This document shows positions 1 through 12,839 of a stretch of 64,000 bases of DNA, one piece after another; within the stretch, counting starts at the first letter, position 1; each line of letters starts with the position of its first letter. Location of the stretch: NCBI GenBank assembly GCA_026122225.1, contig JANEZZ010000404.1, forward strand, positions 930,001 through 994,000. Reading direction: 5' to 3'. Position numbers and translations under genes: made by a program. The DNA is from Heloderma charlesbogerti (lineage: Eukaryota; Chordata; Lepidosauria; Squamata; Helodermatidae). The notes under the pieces were generated by a model. That model searched no databases and was not told the DNA's origin. It worked only from the letters and a program-made list of their open reading frames with translations.

Positions 1-510
1 CTAATCTTTGTACTGCAGGGGCTGTAGTGCCAGTCCTGCCGCCTGATGGAGCGCATACTCAGCTGATGCCATGACCCCAGGGGATGAGGCCAGTGGACTG
101 GAGGGAGTGTCAGAGTGGGAGAGGGAACTGCCCTCAGGACCAGAGCTGGGCATCCGCAATGTCCCAGAAGCTCCAGCACAAGAGGAGCCTGTTTTGCAGG
201 ACCTCTGAAGGAAATGAAGAGGCTGCATTGTCATCCTTGGACTCTGAGGGTCCAACCTATAAGCCCCAGTGGAACCACGTGCCACGACTTCCCCACATCA
301 TCAGGGGTCAATGGCTGTTGAAGCAGGCAGGGCCTCTTTAATCAAAGAGGCTTCTCTCACCAGAGCTGGTGCCAGCCAGCCAGATGGATCTGCAGCTCTG
401 TTTAAGGCTAAGCGAGTTTGCCTGTAGTTGAAGCAACATCATTTGAGTGGCCCACTTGCATGACTCTTCCGCCTGAGCTTTCCATGGAGCTATATGAGGA
501 GAGGTCCTCC
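1..510. mobile_element. Possible LTR-retroelement remnant
   Basis: The acidic, GAG/CAG-rich composition resembles the LTRs at 5701-6258 and 30653-31466. Broken short frames lie on both strands and no protein family is recognised. It is followed by the CR1 fragment at about 510. Confidence 0.3.
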
Positions 511-1668
511 TAGGGATCAGGAACTGGTTAAAGAACAGAAAGCAGAGAGCAGGAATACATGGTAAATTCTCCCAATGGAGGGAAGTAAATAGTGGGGTCC
601 CACAAGGATCTGTATTAGGACCAATGCTTTTCAATTTATTCATAATTGATCTGGAGTTAGAAGTGAGCAGTGAAGTGGTCACGTTTGCCGATGACACCAA
701 ATTATTTAGGGTGGTCAAAACAAAAGGGACTGTGAGAGCTCCAAACGGATCTCTCCAAACAGGGAGAATGGGCATCCAAATGGCAAATGTGGTTCAATGT
801 AAGCAAGTGTAAAGTGATGCACGTTGGGGCAAAAAATCCCAAATTGATGGGATCTAAGCTAGAGGCGACTGACCAAGAAAGAGATCTGGAGGTTGTGGTG
901 GACAGCTCAATGAAGATGTCACCCAGTGTGGAGCCGCTGTAAAAAAGGCAAACTCCATGTTAGGCATAGTTAGGAAGGCAATTGAGAATAAAACTGCCAA
1001 TATCATACTGCCCTTACATAAATCTATGGTGCGACCACACTGAGAATACTGTGTACAGTTCTGGTCAACGCACCTAAAAAAACCTAATATTGTAGAGCTG
1101 GAAAAAGCTCAGAAGAGAGCAACTAAAATGATCAAGGGGCTGGAGCAACTCTCCTATGAGGGAAGGTTACAACAGCTGGGATTGTTTAGCTTGGAAAAAT
1201 GGTGAGTAAAGGGAGACATGATGGAACTGTACAAAATTATGCATGGTGTGGAGAATGTGGATAGGGAAACATTTTTCTCCCTCTCTCACAATAGTAGAAC
1301 CCATTGGGGTCATCCCATAAAGCTGATTGGTGGGAGATTCAGGCCAGATAAAAGGAAGGGCTTCTTTGCACAGCATATTGCTAAACTATGGAATTCACTA
1401 CCACAAAATGTAATGATGGGCACTAGTTTGGATGGCTTTAAAAGGGGTACATTCCTGGAGGATAAGGCTATCACTGGCTATCCTGGTGGCTCTATGCTAC
1501 CTACATTATCAAGGGTACTTATGTACACCAGTTGCTGGGGAACTGATGCACTTGTGTCCTGCTTGCGGGTTCCCAGTCAACAGCTGGCTGGCCACTGTGT
1601 GAAGGGAATACTGGACTAGATGGACCTTGGTCTGATCCAACATGGCTCGCCTTATGTTCTGATTCAGT
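510..1668 (+). mobile_element. CR1 LINE, 3' part (reverse-transcriptase remnant)
   Basis: The plus strand encodes GVPQGSVLGPMLFNLFI and FADDTKLFR, the classic CR1 reverse-transcriptase motifs, then a frame with MMELYKIMHGVEN… and WNSLPQNV…SLDGFKRGTF, the CR1 C-terminal region. The 3' end reads GATGGACCTTGGTCTGATCC… CTTATGTTCTGATTC, the usual CR1 tail. Several frameshifts and stops make it inactive. 5'-truncated, as most CR1 copies are. Confidence 0.92.
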
Positions 1669-2160
1669 GTACTGCTTGCTTTGCATTTCCAGCACCTAAC
1701 CTTGGACTTGCTTGACTTTGCTGTGCTTCCCTTGCCACAAACCCCTCTCTGCTTGGGCTGAGACCAGTGCCTGGAACAGAACAGGTGGCCCCAAGGACTA
1801 GCAGGCCCTATAAAGCCCCAGCCTCAGAGCAACTTATTTCCCTAGAGAAGACCCTGCCTGGCTAAATGCCTATTCCCTTTTGCCACACTGCTGCCTCTTT
1901 TGAATTTGACCTCTTTCTTGCCTGTCTTCAATATTATTTGCCTCTGGTCCTCCTGCTTTTCACCTGATACCTTTGGAATGTGGTCTCTTGCCTATCCTGG
2001 ACATCAACTACTTCTAGCCCTTCTAACCCTCTGGCGATTGTTTCTAGAATGTGACCCCTTCCTGTCCTGGAGTGTGCCACTTGCCGCTGGCCTCATTAGA
2101 CTGACAGCCAATAATCCTGTGGGCCAGGCACCCGCCCCGCCCCGCCCCCTCAAACTCTGA
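1669..2160 (+). mobile_element. Possible LTR remnant with TATA-like box
   Basis: C/T-rich sequence with CCCTATAAAGCCCCAGCC near 1808, resembling the core promoter of an LTR, after the CR1 end. It could be the second half of the element seen at 1-510, split by the CR1, but I see no duplicated flank. Uncertain. Confidence 0.3.
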
Positions 2161-4663
2161 CGGACAGCCACTTCACAGTGTGCAGATTCAGTCTGAGCTA
2201 AGGGCCAATTCATATGAAACAGAGGCTGGATTTACATGTTCTCTTGAGTGGATCCACCCCAACCATGTGGATGGAAGTTAAACATGAGAGGTGTGGGACT
2301 AACTGGGAGGTAGCAACAATCACACTGCCCAAAGTAATGTGTAAACCAAGTCATACTTGTGGCAAAAAGCTTAAGGGCTGGTGTCAGCAGCTTTGTGTTG
2401 GCTGTACTGAGGAATTGCCATCACAACCACTTGAACACATGTACAATTCTACTTGGCTCACATTTCCAGTGTGCCATTTTGAACCTTTTCATTGGCCTCC
2501 ATTCTCTCTCTCTCTCCCCCCTGACACGCACAGACAGTGCAACCAGTCAATTTACAAACCAAAGATACTGTGCTGCCCTAGGCAGCTACCTTACACTGGA
2601 AGGTAGATATCCTGATGTTCTACCAATATGAGGGTTGTAGGTGCAGCTTTCAGTTCCCACATGGCTGCTTCCTAACTAGCTCCTGGGGATGGTAAGGGAG
2701 GGCAGTTGTTGTGGCTCTGAGAGTGACAGGAGCCAACCAAGGAGGTCAAAGGAAGTTATTCCTGGACACTAGTGTCCTAGAAAATGATAACACTGTCTTT
2801 GGTTATACCACAGAGGGTGGAGGGTAAAGAGAATGTGGCATATGGCTTGGCTTTCTTGTATGAGTCACCTGGGCTCTGGGGTGCTCTCTTAATTTGTGTC
2901 CCCCGCCTTCACTCTTTGCTGTTCAAGGAAACTCATGGATGGTTCTTATCAGGAGGTCCCTGAAAACCTGAAGCCACCCCTGAGCTGCTTCACTGGTGGT
3001 GCCTCTAATAATATCAACACCCCAAACAAGCATTTGCACAATCAAGCCAGGCCAGCTGGAGATGCTGTCATTTTTCATCTACACCAAAATTGCTCAAAAT
3101 CGTGAGCACCCAGTAAAAATGTGACCATTTTATGTTGCCTAAACATCTGTGTTTATGCAAAAGATTCATATCACTATGACAATTTTTTGGATTTTAAGAT
3201 ATTTAACTACTGCTTGACTGTACTGGTAACAGATGTTTAATGATATATTTAATTTTTAGGTTTAGCAAAACAAGCATAGATCATTGGTTATTTTCTGTAA
3301 AGTATAACTCCGGAAGGATGCCTAAGTGTACAGTAGTTCTGGAGAATTTATTTGAGCCTTTGAGCTACTGATCTAAAATGGGAACTGGGAAATTAGTGTG
3401 AGAGTGTTCGAACAAGTCTAATAGGATTTCTAGTTTGCCAAAAAAATAATGCTTTCAGAAGCACAATCTTTGGTGTAATCTCTCTCCCTCACAACAAGAC
3501 AGATGGCATCATTAATTGCCTCTATATCTAATTAAGTTGGGGGGAAAACTCATCTTAAGTAATGCTAAAGTTGTGGCACAAGCTGAGAAACGTAGGAAAC
3601 TGCAAGGTAGAACAACTGGGCAAAAAAGGAAAAAAGAGGAGCTGATGTGCGTAATAAAAGTACTGAGAAAGTGAGATCTTTGCTGTAGATCTGTCATAAC
3701 TATTGTGGGAAGAATACGAGAAAGGTTAAGGGACTCTTAAGCTGGGGCCACTGCAGCCAGAAGGTGTGGAATGTTTGCCTCCCCTAGAATGTTGGGTCCA
3801 AGGCCTAACAAGATGAACATCAAGTTACACTTGTGAACCTCAGGGTCACAGCCAGGATATCATTAGCTAGGGTAGTTCTGCTCCAAAGGTCTGCACCCCA
3901 AATTCTGCAATCTGAGATAATCTTACCTTGTCTTGTCTCCAAATATTTTCACTTTTCCAAGAATTTGGAACTGTATGGCTAAGTCTGGGGGTGGAGAGGC
4001 TAAGAAGAAAAAGGTACTGAGGTACATTCTAGTGTAAATTCAGCCCAATCCTTCTGGTTTAAAAAAAAAAAGATTTCACCTACACTGAATTCAGCTATGG
4101 TTTGTATGCCTGAAAGTTGTTACACTGGGGCTTACTCCTGAGAAGACATGCATAAAACTGAACTTTGCTTTGACCCTGCCCACTGCTGGAATGCAGCCCC
4201 CGAGACCCTTCCCAAAAAGGTTCCCCATCCCTGACCTACACGTTTTCAACCTTTTCTTTGCAATCCTAAGGACAAGAAAACTGGTTTTTAAACATGGTAG
4301 CTTTCAAGGCCATGTTCTGTGGATGTCCTGCCTGAGAAAGAGGGCGTGCAAGCAGAGTGTGACATTGCCACTTTCCCCAGACGGTCTTATTTCAACATGC
4401 CAACTTTTCCTGTCTGGTCTTCACCTATCTGATTCCAATGGACCTAGAGAAGAACCACCCTAAAGCAGATGACCATCCATTCTGTATTCTCAGTATGGCA
4501 TATTTCCTAAAGATCAATGTTAACTAGCGTACTTATCTAGATTGTGAGCACAGGAGGAGGAAAGAAAACTCTTTCCTCCCCGGATTGCCTTTAAATCTTA
4601 ATCACATTTCATGGTATTTGTAAGAGTGACACAGGAATTTAAGAATCTTCTTCACTGGCTCAC
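2161..4663. other. IQCH downstream intron, nothing firm
   Basis: No IQCH exon or other gene seen. Around 4125-4160 a diverged copy of the widespread (GGGG)CTTACT…ATGCAT element family can be made out. The rest is unassigned AT-rich intron. Confidence 0.4.
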
Positions 4664-4950
4664 CTGCTGCCCCATTGTTTGGGGGTGAATGAATGTCGCA
4701 AAATCAATGGAGAAGTATCCAACCACTCCCCTGGATTTGCAGGCCTCTCCAATCTTAAAACACAGCAGGTTAAGGACCTGTGGTTCAACAGAACACTGAG
4801 GAAGGGTGGTTCCCGAAGACCGCAAAGGACCATCGGCATGGAACTGGTCTCCACAGGAAACCATTGTGATCTCTCCCGTTGGGTCTATTAGCATATCCAC
4901 TGTGAGATTCGTGATGCTGTCTGAGGGTGGGAAGGCTTCTATGATTCCTC
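4664..4950 (-). CDS. IQCH: IQCH exon 17, C-terminal part of ATP-grasp-like domain
   Basis: A 287-nt exon, phase 1 to 0, 95 full codons. Acceptor TTTTCCCCTCTCACCAG|GA, donor CAG|GTGAGC. It reads [20 protein letters not shown]…, [10 protein letters not shown], then [20 protein letters not shown] ending HPQTMGQQ. The G-GYFSIDF-TF segment resembles the final strand of an ATP-grasp fold, where acidic residues bind metal. The remaining C-terminal exons were not found between 1 and 4663. Confidence 0.95.
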
Positions 4951-5412
4951 CTGGTGAGAGGGGAAAAGTCACTGTCAAGCTGAGAGCATACAGCCCATCT
5001 GCTGTATGAATGAAGCACCTGTGCTCTAGATGCACAATGCTATTTCTAGTATTTTCAATCACTATTATTCCAACACCTGAGAAAGGAATCAGCTTCCAAA
5101 AATAAATAACTTCCAACCCTATCAGTACTGTGGAAAGTCCTACTTTAAAAGACCTACAGACCTCGACTTCAATTAGTGTTTCAATTGGTAATTATGGTTA
5201 CAGGGAGAGTCATTTGCTAGCCTTTGATGTAACTTGGAAGGGCATATTCATTATTATAGATATATTATTTGGAAAGTTATAGGTTTGTGCATGAAATAGT
5301 CATCACTAGATCAAGATACCCAGAAGATAGGATGGAATGGCACAGCCACAACCCAAGCTTCTTAGAGAGGGGTGGCATAAACATATAATAAATAAATAAA
5401 TAAATGAGCGAG

Positions 5413-5700
5413 CGAGCTGCGTTTGGCATGAGAAGAGCCATGCTGGATCAGACTGAAAACCTATCTAGTCCAGCATGCTGTTTTCACAGTGGCCCACAAG
5501 CAGACATGCTGCAATAGCACCCTCCCATTCATGTTTCCCAGCAACTGGCATTGGGCAACATGCTGTTTCTGACACTGGAGGTAATACATAGCCATCAGGA
5601 CTAATAATCATTGATAGCCTCGCTCTCCATGAATTTGTCTAATCCCCTTTTAAAGCTGTCAAAGTTGGTGGTCATCACTACACCTTATGGAAGTGAATTC
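5413..5700 (-). mobile_element. CR1 LINE 3' end, left segment (interrupted)
   Basis: Reversed CR1 3' sequence: GAAGAGCCATGCTGGATCAG, TAGTCCAGCATGCTG, CCCAGCAACTGGCATT, and CCCCTTTTAAAGCTGTCAAA. It stops at GAATTC, 5700, where a solo LTR is inserted, and continues at 6259. Non-coding 3' region, minus orientation. Confidence 0.9.
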
Positions 5701-6258
5701 TCGTCAGGAGCGCCCTAGCTGCCTCTTTCAGTCCCCTCCAATAGCCAACTCAGGACACAGATGACAAGGAATTCTTTCCGAGGCTTTATTCCTTTATTAC
5801 TTTATGACTCTTTCAGAATACTAGTTGCTAGTGCCAAAGCAAGGAACAGTGCTGGGAAAAGATAGCTGAGTAGCCTAAGCTCCAGGTAAGGCAGTTGGTC
5901 CCTGTTTGAAGGGGAACCATGGGAAGACCCTGAACTTATGGGATAGGGAGAGATCCTCCCTCTTTCCCTTGGGTCCTCGGGATGCAACCGTTGTTTGAGC
6001 GCCAAACAAGCACTACGCCTCCTTTCTGCGCCCTCCATCTGTCGTCGCTCCCTGCGTCTGTGCCGAGCATCCAGCAAGCCCCCCTCCAGCGCTCTCTCAC
6101 TGCCAGGGTCACTATCTCTCCCAGGAATGCTGGCAGGAGGAATCTCTGCCAGCTGCTGTGCTTGTGAGAGATGAGCGAGCTCCTCTCCCACAGATTACTG
6201 TTCCTCCTCAGAATCAGAACTGCTCTGGGGCTCTATGGGCTCAGTTTCCACCCTGACA
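5701..6258 (-). mobile_element. Solo LTR inserted in CR1
   Basis: About 558 bp, flanked by ATTC/AATTC on both sides (5696-5700 and 6258-6262), a 4-5 bp target duplication as for LTR retrotransposons. On the minus strand it begins TGTCAGGGTGG and ends CCTGACGA, with a polyadenylation-like AATAAAGGAATAAAGCC near the 3' side. No internal genes or primer-binding site, hence a solo LTR. A minus-strand frame of 129 codons lies inside it but matches nothing I know. It resembles the LTR at 30653-31466. Confidence 0.8.
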
Positions 6259-6600
6259 ATTCTATAGTTAAGTTATATGCTGTGTGGAGAAGTACCTGCT
6301 CTTATATATCCTGAATCTCCCATCAGTTTCATGAGGGTTCTAGTATTCTAGTAGAGGGTTCCAGTATTACGAGAGAGGGAAACAAACTTCTCCCTATCCA
6401 TGTTCTAACCATGTAGCATGCATCATTTTATGCACTTTGGTCAGGTCTCCTTTTTACGGAGCTAAAGAACCCCAAACATTGCAACCTTTCCTCACTGGGG
6501 AGTTGCTTCAGCCCCTTATCATTTCGATAGCCCTTTTCTACACTTTTCCCAGCTCTTCTGTGATTTCATGTGCCAGCACGGAACTTGATAGCTTAAGAAG
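6259..6600 (-). mobile_element. CR1 LINE 3' end, right segment
   Basis: Continuation of the interrupted CR1: TATAGTTAAGTTATATGCTG, CTGAATCTCCCATCAGTTTC, then TTGCAACCTTTCCTCACTGG and CCCTTTTCTACACTTTTCC. These are reversed CR1 sequences directly continuous with 5413-5700 when the LTR is removed. Confidence 0.88.
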
Positions 6601-7367
6601 TTCAGCTTCAAGTTCCTAATCCTTATGGAGGCAAAGTTATGCTTGAAAATGTCTGATTAAATCTTCAGAAGCCAGAGGAAGGGGCTAAACAGAATTTCTA
6701 GTAGTCAGGGCATGAGGCTTCAATTATCTGCATAGCTCCTTGCCCCTACCCCATCAGAATAGCCAAACCTGAATTGCTAATGAAAGGACAGAAAATATTG
6801 AAAAATGAAGGGATATATTGAGAGAGATTTGCATAATGTGTTCACCAGCTTGCACAATTCCACTGTGCAGAATTTTACCAGATTTGGACATATGTTTATT
6901 GCAAGAATGTGCATTTCCCTGGGAAAAGCCACAAAACGTGCAATCATCACCACTACCACTTTCTACCGGCTTGAAGTCACACAGTTACCGGAAGCCCTTG
7001 GAAAGCCTCTTTTGCTCAACGCTTCTCCAGAACAGCTTTGCCTCCCTTACAAACTCTAGCCATGTGTTTGTTTCCCAATGATATCTAAATTGGGGAGGGG
7101 GGGATTTAACTGCTCTGATATCTTCGGATGAAAGGTGGCCTGAAAATAATTTAAATAAATGAATAAATACCCTTTTAAGCAACCAGGCCAAGCCTGCCCA
7201 GACTTGGCAAGATCGAAGATGGCTGCCTGTATTTCATTCTTAAACAGTTAAAAACTGTAATGAGTAAATGAAAGGAGGTGGAGAAATATCCCAGTGAATG
7301 AGAACAAAGTGCCGGTGATATAATTATCCCTCATAGCACTTAGCAGGAACTTAGCAGTCTTATTTAC
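6601..7367. other. IQCH intron 16, right of CR1
   Basis: No additional exon seen. Short open frames on both strands lack family resemblance. Confidence 0.4.
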
Positions 7368-7488
7368 CTTGACTCACGAACATTTGGAGGAATTTTCCCC
7401 ATGTAGGAAATCGTTTCTCATTGACAGCCTGAGCGTGCTGTGCTAAAAGGCCCGGCAGCTCCTGGGAGATCTTCGCCAAAGCTGGTTC
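7368..7488 (-). CDS. IQCH: IQCH exon 16
   Basis: A 121-nt exon, phase 0 to 1. Acceptor AATTTGTTTCTGCAG|GAA, donor CAAG|GTAAAT. It encodes [20 protein letters not shown] then [20 protein letters not shown], with a split glycine codon completed by exon 17. The [17 protein letters not shown] junction is typical of the family. Confidence 0.96.
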
Positions 7489-9079
7489 CTGCAGAAACAA
7501 ATTAAATAGAACCACAAGCAATTTTACTGCAGAAATGAAAACTGCTTGTGGGGTGATTAAAAACCAGGCCTCCAACAGGCAGTGTGGTTACTGTTTAACC
7601 ACAGCCAGAAAGTCTTTTTTAAATGTTTCCCTTATCTGCTTTCTCCCGCTTCTTTCATGTATCTGAGTATGTTTTCCCCTGAAAGATGTCTTTCAACCAT
7701 TTCTTCCATTATTCACTTTTTAAAGCAAAAAGTTGGATTTCTTTAAAAGGGAAGGTGACAGATTAGAACCATTTGTATTGGTCTACCATGAGTAACAATA
7801 ACTCTAGTAGTCCTTTTTAAAAAGCCCTTAATTAGGCCTTTTTAATTAGGCCTTAACTCTATCCTGCGGGTTTGCAATGGATCTCTGTTTGGCTACTGAC
7901 TATGCTTTTGACCTTAGTCCCTGGCTTGGCTACTGTACCTCTTTAAAGAACTAATCTGGCTCTGACTTAACTTCCTTGGCTGCGATCCTACACAGGCCAC
8001 CATTCTGGCCTCTACTGTGTACTTGACCATGGATCAGGTAATAAAATGATCATATTAAGTCAATGAGCATTAAGGAGAATCTAAGGGTAATGCCACATGG
8101 GTAGGTACATGTAAGATGAGTAGGACAAACCGCCTAAAACAGCCACAGATTTGCACAATATTGCAAACAAAAAAATCCCATCTTAACACCATAGCCTCTA
8201 CTATGCCAAAAAGTCTGAGAGCTGAGCAAGCACGCAGAGCATAGGGACTCTGCATATTAAACTCCAGGTTGCTCTTCTCTTGCTACTTCATGATCACTTC
8301 ATCATTTCCCTTGGGCCTCTTTCCTTCTGCTTCATGACCCCTTGAAATTGGAAATGTCCCATGCTCCAAAAGAGGACCAATTGCCCACTGCACACAACAA
8401 TCCTGGAATTCTATTCTTGCTCCTCTTGACTGGGAGTGGACTGGTGAAGCATCACACTCATTTCTTCTCCTTGGTAAATAGAGGTTTCTTTTCATTTTAA
8501 AGGCTTTGTGCTGGGATATAGTGTATCTAATAAGCTTTTTCACACCAGGTTGTTAATCAATCTGCTGTATCTCCATTCGGTTTCCTCACAGAATTGAGAT
8601 CCAAACTCTAAACAAAAACCTTTTCGTTTCCTGCTTTTCTGCTACATAACCTGTAGGTGGTGCTGTGGTATAGCAGAATGCAATTACAGAAGTGTGGAAT
8701 GTGTTTTGTTTCACTTTCACATTTCCCCTGCTCTAAAATAACCCACAAAAGTGTTCTTAAAAAACGGAAGCAAAACTGTAGGGTCATGATGTCATCTAAA
8801 GAACCTGTAAACAATTGTGAGTGAGGAATGATGAGCACACAATAAATGCCTTGTGTAGAAAAGCTCTCTAAAGTTGCAGCATATTTTCAAAACAACACAC
8901 TGCAAAGTAAAACTGCTCTGTTGTGTTTGTCAAATGCCAGTTTGTGAATTCTGAACATAAATGAACATCGTTGATCCTCAGTCTGGGAACAAACTACTTT
9001 TCCCTGCAGCATGTGGCTTGGCTCACTTATTTGGGGCTTCCAATGGTTGTGGTTTTTTTTAAGTCTCTGAGATGGTGGC
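7489..9079. other. IQCH intron 15, no features assigned
   Basis: AT-rich intron; a local duplication CCTTAATTAGGCCTTTTTAATTAGG… is seen near 7827-7855. Nothing else recognised. Confidence 0.4.
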
Positions 9080-9346
9080 GGAGGGAGCGCTCCACGAAGT
9101 TACAGAGCATTCAGTTTACCTTTCATGCCAGGTAAACTAGTAGAAAGCATGAGTAATACTAACATTGTTAGATATATAGAAGAACAAGCCTTGCTGATGA
9201 AAAATCAGCACAGCTTCTGCAAAGGGAAGTCTTGCCTCATCAACTTTTTGGCATTCTTTGAGGGTGTCAACTTGCCTGTTGATATGGGTGATCCAGTAGA
9301 TACTGTAGGATTCTGAAAGGCTTTGAAAAATGTATGGTTGAAACAT
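9080..9346 (+). mobile_element. CR1 reverse-transcriptase fragment
   Basis: Plus-strand frame reads MPGKLVESMSNTNIVRYIEE, then QHSFCKGKSCLINFLAFFE, the CR1 reverse-transcriptase segment that normally reads LPGKL…QHGF-KG-SC-TNLL-FFE. It degrades after PVDTVGF. Internal fragment with both ends missing. Confidence 0.85.
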
Positions 9347-9936
9347 TACATTCTTAACAAGGGATCATGCGTACAGAAAGCCTACCTGTATCTGTAAAGG
9401 CTACTGGTGCCAACAGTTACTATTGGCAACTATGCAGTGCTATCTGTACACTGAGGTAGAATTCACTAATAGGATATAGATTCCAACACCAATGCAGTAG
9501 CATTGAACTGGCCGAAAAGTACCATATAGACAAAAGAAGGATGAATGAATGGCTTGTGCTTTTCTTTCATGTATAACTAATTTGAGAACTAGTGAGAACT
9601 AATGATTTCCCATATGGGGGGAGGGAAGGATTGCCTGGTCCACAGAAATTTTCTTTTCATTGATTAATGCTAGTGAGATGCTCTATTTACAAATCAATAT
9701 GCACCATTCAGTTGCTTTGGTCGTATTTTCATCGAACTAGATATGACCATTCCATCTAGTCACTCTGGGCTGGATCCCAATGCATACATTTGTTTCTAAT
9801 CAGAAAAAAAACCACAGATTCTTGCAATATATAGTGTTGCATGTTGGCTACCAACGTTGTTTTTGCACCACAGTTAGTTGCAGTATCATGAATCAGTCCT
9901 GATGTCCCTTCCTGTGAGACAAACTAATTTATTCAA

Positions 9937-10142
9937 GACAGTAGAGTGGAAACAATATTGGACTTGGACCAGGGAGATCTGGGTTCAAATCCCCACTCTG
10001 CCACGATGGCATTGAAGAAATCACTAGCTCTCACTCAACCTACCTTACAGGGTTATTGTGGGGATATAAAGGGATAGCCCCATGTACACTGCCCTGAGGT
10101 CCTTGAAAAGTGGTGTTCATGTGCTGAACAAATAAAATGAAA
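9937..10142 (+). mobile_element. tRNA-derived SINE
   Basis: Starts near AGTAGAGTGG, carries the polymerase III box B GGGTTCAAATCCCC (9981-9994) and a body ending AATAAAATGAAAAT. The order and the TTACAGGGTTATTGTGGGGATA segment match the common squamate-type tRNA SINE. The same family is at 15596-15790 (minus) and 24184-24290. Confidence 0.85.
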
Positions 10143-10740
10143 ATGTAGCCTGACTATTCATAGGCAAAGACTCTTCCATTGGAAGCACAAAGTGGAGAGA
10201 GGTGGGGGTGGCTGTACATTTTCGCCTCCCAGTTTCTGAGTCCCTGTCACTGCTTAAGAAACCCAAGAAGTAAAAAAGTTCTTCATTTAAAAAACAACAA
10301 CCCCAAAATCAAAAGTAGAGTTCCTCACAGTTTCAGCCACCACATTTAAGAAAACGCTCACTAAACTTGTGAGGCAGACTAAAATGCAAATGCTGGTGGG
10401 TTCCCCCCCACCATATGCATACACACACACACACTCGCCATCCAGTGCTTAGCAAGTACTTCAGACTTTGTTTCGTTGTTTTTGTTGTTGTTTTTGTTAC
10501 TCTCTGGAGCTGCAAACTATTCAAAAGAACAAAGATGCAGGAAATATTTTTGGAAGCAATCAATCGCCTGCCACACTTACTTAGAATTCAAATGCTGCTT
10601 TTAGGGCTGAATGCTTGAGTGTGCTACTGCAAATTTTAAAATTAAAAAAGTCCCGATTTTGCCATTCATGAGAGACATTCTTTTGGAAGGTAACATCATG
10701 TAAAACAGCTGCCATTACCAAGTCACGCAAATGGTTTTTG
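10143..10740. other. IQCH intron 15, CA repeat and unassigned
   Basis: Holds a short (AC) tract at about 10420-10434 and otherwise unassigned intron. Confidence 0.4.
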
Positions 10741-11090
10741 TATGTAAAATGGCTTTGTAAAATATTTGCTCCATCTGCTGAAAGTAGCAAAAGACAATTT
10801 TCCTCGATACCTAATGGCCCATTTCAGCTGGATGGCAAGCGATTCGCCAGGGTAGCGCCTTGCATTATGTTGAATGGCAAGAACACTCCACAGAATTCTC
10901 CGCTTATGCGGTATTATCTCCTCTCTGCTTCTTGAGAGGCCTGTCCCTCATTACCAGGGCCCTTCGCTCTGGATCAGTGCACAGGCCGAGGGCTGCTTTG
11001 GGATGAAGAGGGCCTTTGTCAAACAGAGACACATATGTTGCGCTTCAATAGCGGACCACGAAACAGACACTTGCCTCGACTATTAGAACA
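10740..11090. promoter_or_regulatory. Candidate conserved non-coding element
   Basis: GC and CpG content is higher than in its flanks, with motifs such as CAAGCGATTCGCCAGG, ATTACCAGGGCCC and GCGCTTCAATAGCGGACC. No repeat family or coding frame explains it. Called only from its texture; no alignment was possible. Confidence 0.3.
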
Positions 11091-12839
11091 AGGAGGTTAG
11101 CCCTCTTTCAACTTTCCACCACTTAAACTGCTGTTCCTGTTTTTCCACACCACATGGGTCATGCTATTCTCTTCTGGCTCACTGTGCTTGCTGAGGATTT
11201 CAGTATGTACAGATTAATCAATCCTTTTTCTTTCTGAATCTGGCCACATACACGAAGCCAAGGGAACATTGTTCTAGCCCCAAACAATCCCCCACAGCTC
11301 CAAACTTCATTGTGGAACTCAGTGCTTATGATCTCTCCATTTAAAAGAACATGTTTGCCTTGTGCCCTGAACCACATCAACATCTGTTAACAGGCCAATA
11401 AAAACAAACAAACTAGGACGGTGGGAAAGAATGTTCCCCTCTCCCCATCCAAGCCCACTGAATAAGCCATAGAGGGACCAGAGGAGCATCTTTGGGGGGA
11501 AGGGTAAATTTCACAAAATCTGGAGTCAACCCAATTTTTTTAATGCTATATGCTGAAAAATCATCCATACCTACAACACAGGGGACAACTTTGTAGCAAT
11601 CCAAAGTAATGACATATATTTATATTCAGTAGCAGGTTAATCTAATTGAGCTAATAACAATGTTATCAAGTCATTTTGCTGTTAGTTTTTATTTTATAAT
11701 TTGTCTGGACAATATATATTTGCCATTGTGCTTAAAATTAAGACATAATTGCTTGCAGAGCTGGTTGGACTCTATTTCCTTAATGGTGTCTTAAAAAGCA
11801 TTTTTCTTTAACCAGCAAGTGTTGCTTCAGGGAAAAGTATCTTGTTCTTAATATGCATTTGCAGGAAAACAAAATACTCGTTCATACTCAAAAGCTATTG
11901 TGTATGTATATGTATATTAACTTTTCCACGGATGTCCTAGAATGTATATTTGTTAAAGAAGCAGAAGATGGCAAGGTCTTTATGTATGGACATACCTACC
12001 CTTGCAAACTTCCCTATTTACTTCAGTGGGGTTTGCACAAATGAGCCCAGTGGGTTCAGCCTTATCTTGCCACTGAAGCCCAAAGCAGGACCAAAAGCAA
12101 AAGCGAAATCTTATGTCAGGCTTCTAGAATGAAGATTTCCCCAGTGCTTTCATTTTTATAGCACATTTTTATTTCTTTCATGTCGCTGCGCTCCATGTTT
12201 TTTCTTTACTCCTGTAAGGCAAAGAAGTCCACAAATGCTAAAACACAATTACAATAATCAACCAATCAAAAGTCTACAGAAATTCAAAGGAACCCCATAT
12301 TAATTGTTGAATGATTTACCAAAAAAAGGAAAAAACAACAACACCCTATGTAGCAATACACAGTTAAATCTGAATTCATTTTTAGCCTCTCTCTGCTTCC
12401 TTACATTTAGCAAAATAAACATTTTAATATAATCTACAGAGGCATTTTATGGCATGTGATAACACTAACGAATTCCAGATTTTCTTTCGTGATCTTGTTT
12501 TTATCCTCTTCATCTCCACACGGTTATTGCTAAAAACTGGCAGTTAAATTCAATTGATTCAAAATATTCTGAATCCATATGGCCTAAAACCCTGAAGCTT
12601 GAAGCTCTGATATTGCCTCGCTGCTGTTTTGTAGCATTTGCAAAGACTTCAGTCCCCAGATGGTGGAAGTAACATTTAAACCTCCTTTTCTCTGCTTTGT
12701 ACAATAGACCTTGGCACCATTTCAACTGTTTACTCCGGTAATTAACAGCACTGATACCACAACAATTACAACTCCTACAATCTTAACACAATAATGCTAT
12801 GAATTAGTGAGAGCTAATGGCTGGAAGGTATAGTGGTTC

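Noticed and set aside
1..4663. Search for the final IQCH exons at the left edge
   Set aside because: No splice-bounded frame with the expected C-terminal sequence was found, so they probably lie outside the window.
5802..6191. Minus-strand frame of 129 codons
   Set aside because: Lies wholly inside the solo LTR with no recognised domain.
9981..9994. tRNA-like box B as a real tRNA gene
   Set aside because: No cloverleaf around it; the surrounding sequence is a SINE body with a LINE-type tail.
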